Positions 5,514 through 6,097 of a stretch of 6,097 nucleotides of DNA are shown here, piece by piece. Source of the DNA: an uncultured Opitutia bacterium (GTDB lineage Bacteria > Verrucomicrobiota > Verrucomicrobiia > Opitutales > UBA953); contig CAIPVK010000160.1 in NCBI GenBank assembly GCA_903868455.1, forward strand, positions 1 through 6,097, in the 5' to 3' direction. The position numbers and the translations under genes are program-made. The notes below the pieces were generated by a model. That model saw only the letters and a list, made by a program, of their open reading frames with translations. It was not told the DNA's origin and did no database searches. Each line of letters begins with the position of its first letter. Position 1 is the first letter of the stretch.

Positions 5514-6097
5514 ATGACCCCCTTCGAGACGAACGGGCTCCCCTGCCTCCGCTGGCGCGCGGGCGCGTCCACCTTCGAGGCCTGCCCCACGCGCGGCGCG
5601 CGCCTCATGCGCTGGTGGCTCGACCTCCCCTCGGGCCGGCGCGACGTCCTCCACTGGCCCGCGAGCTTCGACCCCGCCGCCCTCGCCGGCGTCCGCGGCG
5701 GCAACCCCATCCTCTTTCCCTTCATGGGGCGGACCTACGCCGACGGCGAACGCGGCTTCTGGAACGGCCCCGACGGCGTCCGCCGCCCGATGCCCCACCA
5801 CGGTTTCGCGCGCGACGGCGCCTTCGAGCTCGTCGAGGCGGATGAGCGCGGCTTCGTCGCCGAGCACCGCCCGACCGCCGCCGACCGCGAGGCCTACCCG
5901 TGGGCCCACGCCTTCCGCGTCCGCTACGAATTCCACGAGCTCCGCCTCCGCGTCACGCTCGAGCTCGAGAACCGCTCCGCCGAGCGCCTCCCCTGGTGCC
6001 CCGGCCACCACTTCTACTTCCAGCTGCCCTGGCACAAGGGGCTCGGCCGCGGCGACTACCGCCTCTCGATCCCCGCGCGCAAGGCCTGGCGCCACGC
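5514..6097 (+). CDS. Aldose 1-epimerase (galactose mutarotase)-family protein, partial
   Basis: Aldose-1-epimerase-family proteins interconvert alpha and beta anomers of free sugars or sugar phosphates on a beta-sandwich fold. The frame is open from ATG 5514 to the right edge (194 codons of a usual 270-340). Family features are GGNPILFPFMGRTY (62-75, the substrate-binding Arg region), MPHHGFARDGAFEL (93-106, with the HGFAR motif carrying the first catalytic His), a strand-rich segment ELRLRVTLELENRS (142-155) and LPWCPGHHFYFQLP (159-172, with the second catalytic His). The catalytic Glu should lie beyond the window. The sequence is closer to the diverged YeaD/YihR-like group than to GalM, so the sugar is uncertain. 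It probably shares a transcript with the methyltransferase gene, 10 bases upstream. ATG 5514 has no SD. An in-frame ATT at 5484 sits 6 bases after GGAGGG (5472-5477) and is a possible but unusual alternative start. Confidence 0.85.
   Translation, partial: MTPFETNGLPCLRWRAGASTFEACPTRGARLMRWWLDLPSGRRDVLHWPASFDPAALAGVRGGNPILFPFMGRTYADGERGFWNGPDGVRRPMPHHGFARDGAFELVEADERGFVAEHRPTAADREAYPWAHAFRVRYEFHELRLRVTLELENRSAERLPWCPGHHFYFQLPWHKGLGRGDYRLSIPARKAWRH

Noticed and set aside
4148..5725. Minus-strand 525-residue open frame
   Set aside because: Antisense to the lipoprotein gene, the methyltransferase and the start of the epimerase gene; Ala/Gly/Glu/Val-rich repetitive composition, no family motifs.
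1..6097. CRISPR arrays, tRNA/rRNA genes, insertion sequences, riboswitches
   Set aside because: I read both strands and found no spaced direct repeats, cloverleaf, transposase motif, terminal repeats or recognisable aptamer.

Overview
The window is very GC-rich (about 70% by eye, not computed), with codons ending almost always in G or C. It is packed with short, mostly single-domain housekeeping and membrane-lipid genes. Gene density, a Gram-negative-type lipoprotein and the protein variants seen (for example RLNMAH in pyruvate kinase) suggest a bacterial chromosome, possibly Verrucomicrobiota (Opitutae-like). That placement is an impression from memory and not proven by the sequence. I see no mobile elements, CRISPR, tRNA or rRNA.

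Layout. On the minus strand at the left edge, trmB (tRNA m7G46 methyltransferase) reads into pyk (pyruvate kinase, cut by the window edge). Divergent from them on the plus strand are a 144-residue protein of unknown function, preceded by a perfect hairpin, and then a membrane acyl desaturase with an unusual helical tail. A SpoU/TrmH-type RNA 2'-O-methyltransferase follows the desaturase after only 4 bases. Its 3' end overlaps a convergent minus-strand low-molecular-weight phosphatase-like gene by 10 bases. Divergent from the phosphatase is a tiny lipoprotein gene closed by a strong intrinsic terminator. The right end holds a plus-strand pair: a SAM methyltransferase of the cyclopropane-fatty-acid-synthase superfamily that looks most like plant coclaurine N-methyltransferases, and an aldose-1-epimerase-family gene cut by the window edge.

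How they may work together. Two themes recur: RNA methylation (trmB, trmH) and membrane lipid modification (desaturase, CFA-like methyltransferase, about 1.4 kb apart). The desaturase would make double bonds, which are the substrate of true cyclopropane synthases, but the two genes lie in different transcription units and the link is only a suggestion. I found no obvious multi-gene defence or biosynthetic system. The most unusual items are the plant-NMT-like methyltransferase, the desaturase tail, the altered monovalent-cation site of pyruvate kinase, and the unknown 144-residue protein with its leader hairpin.
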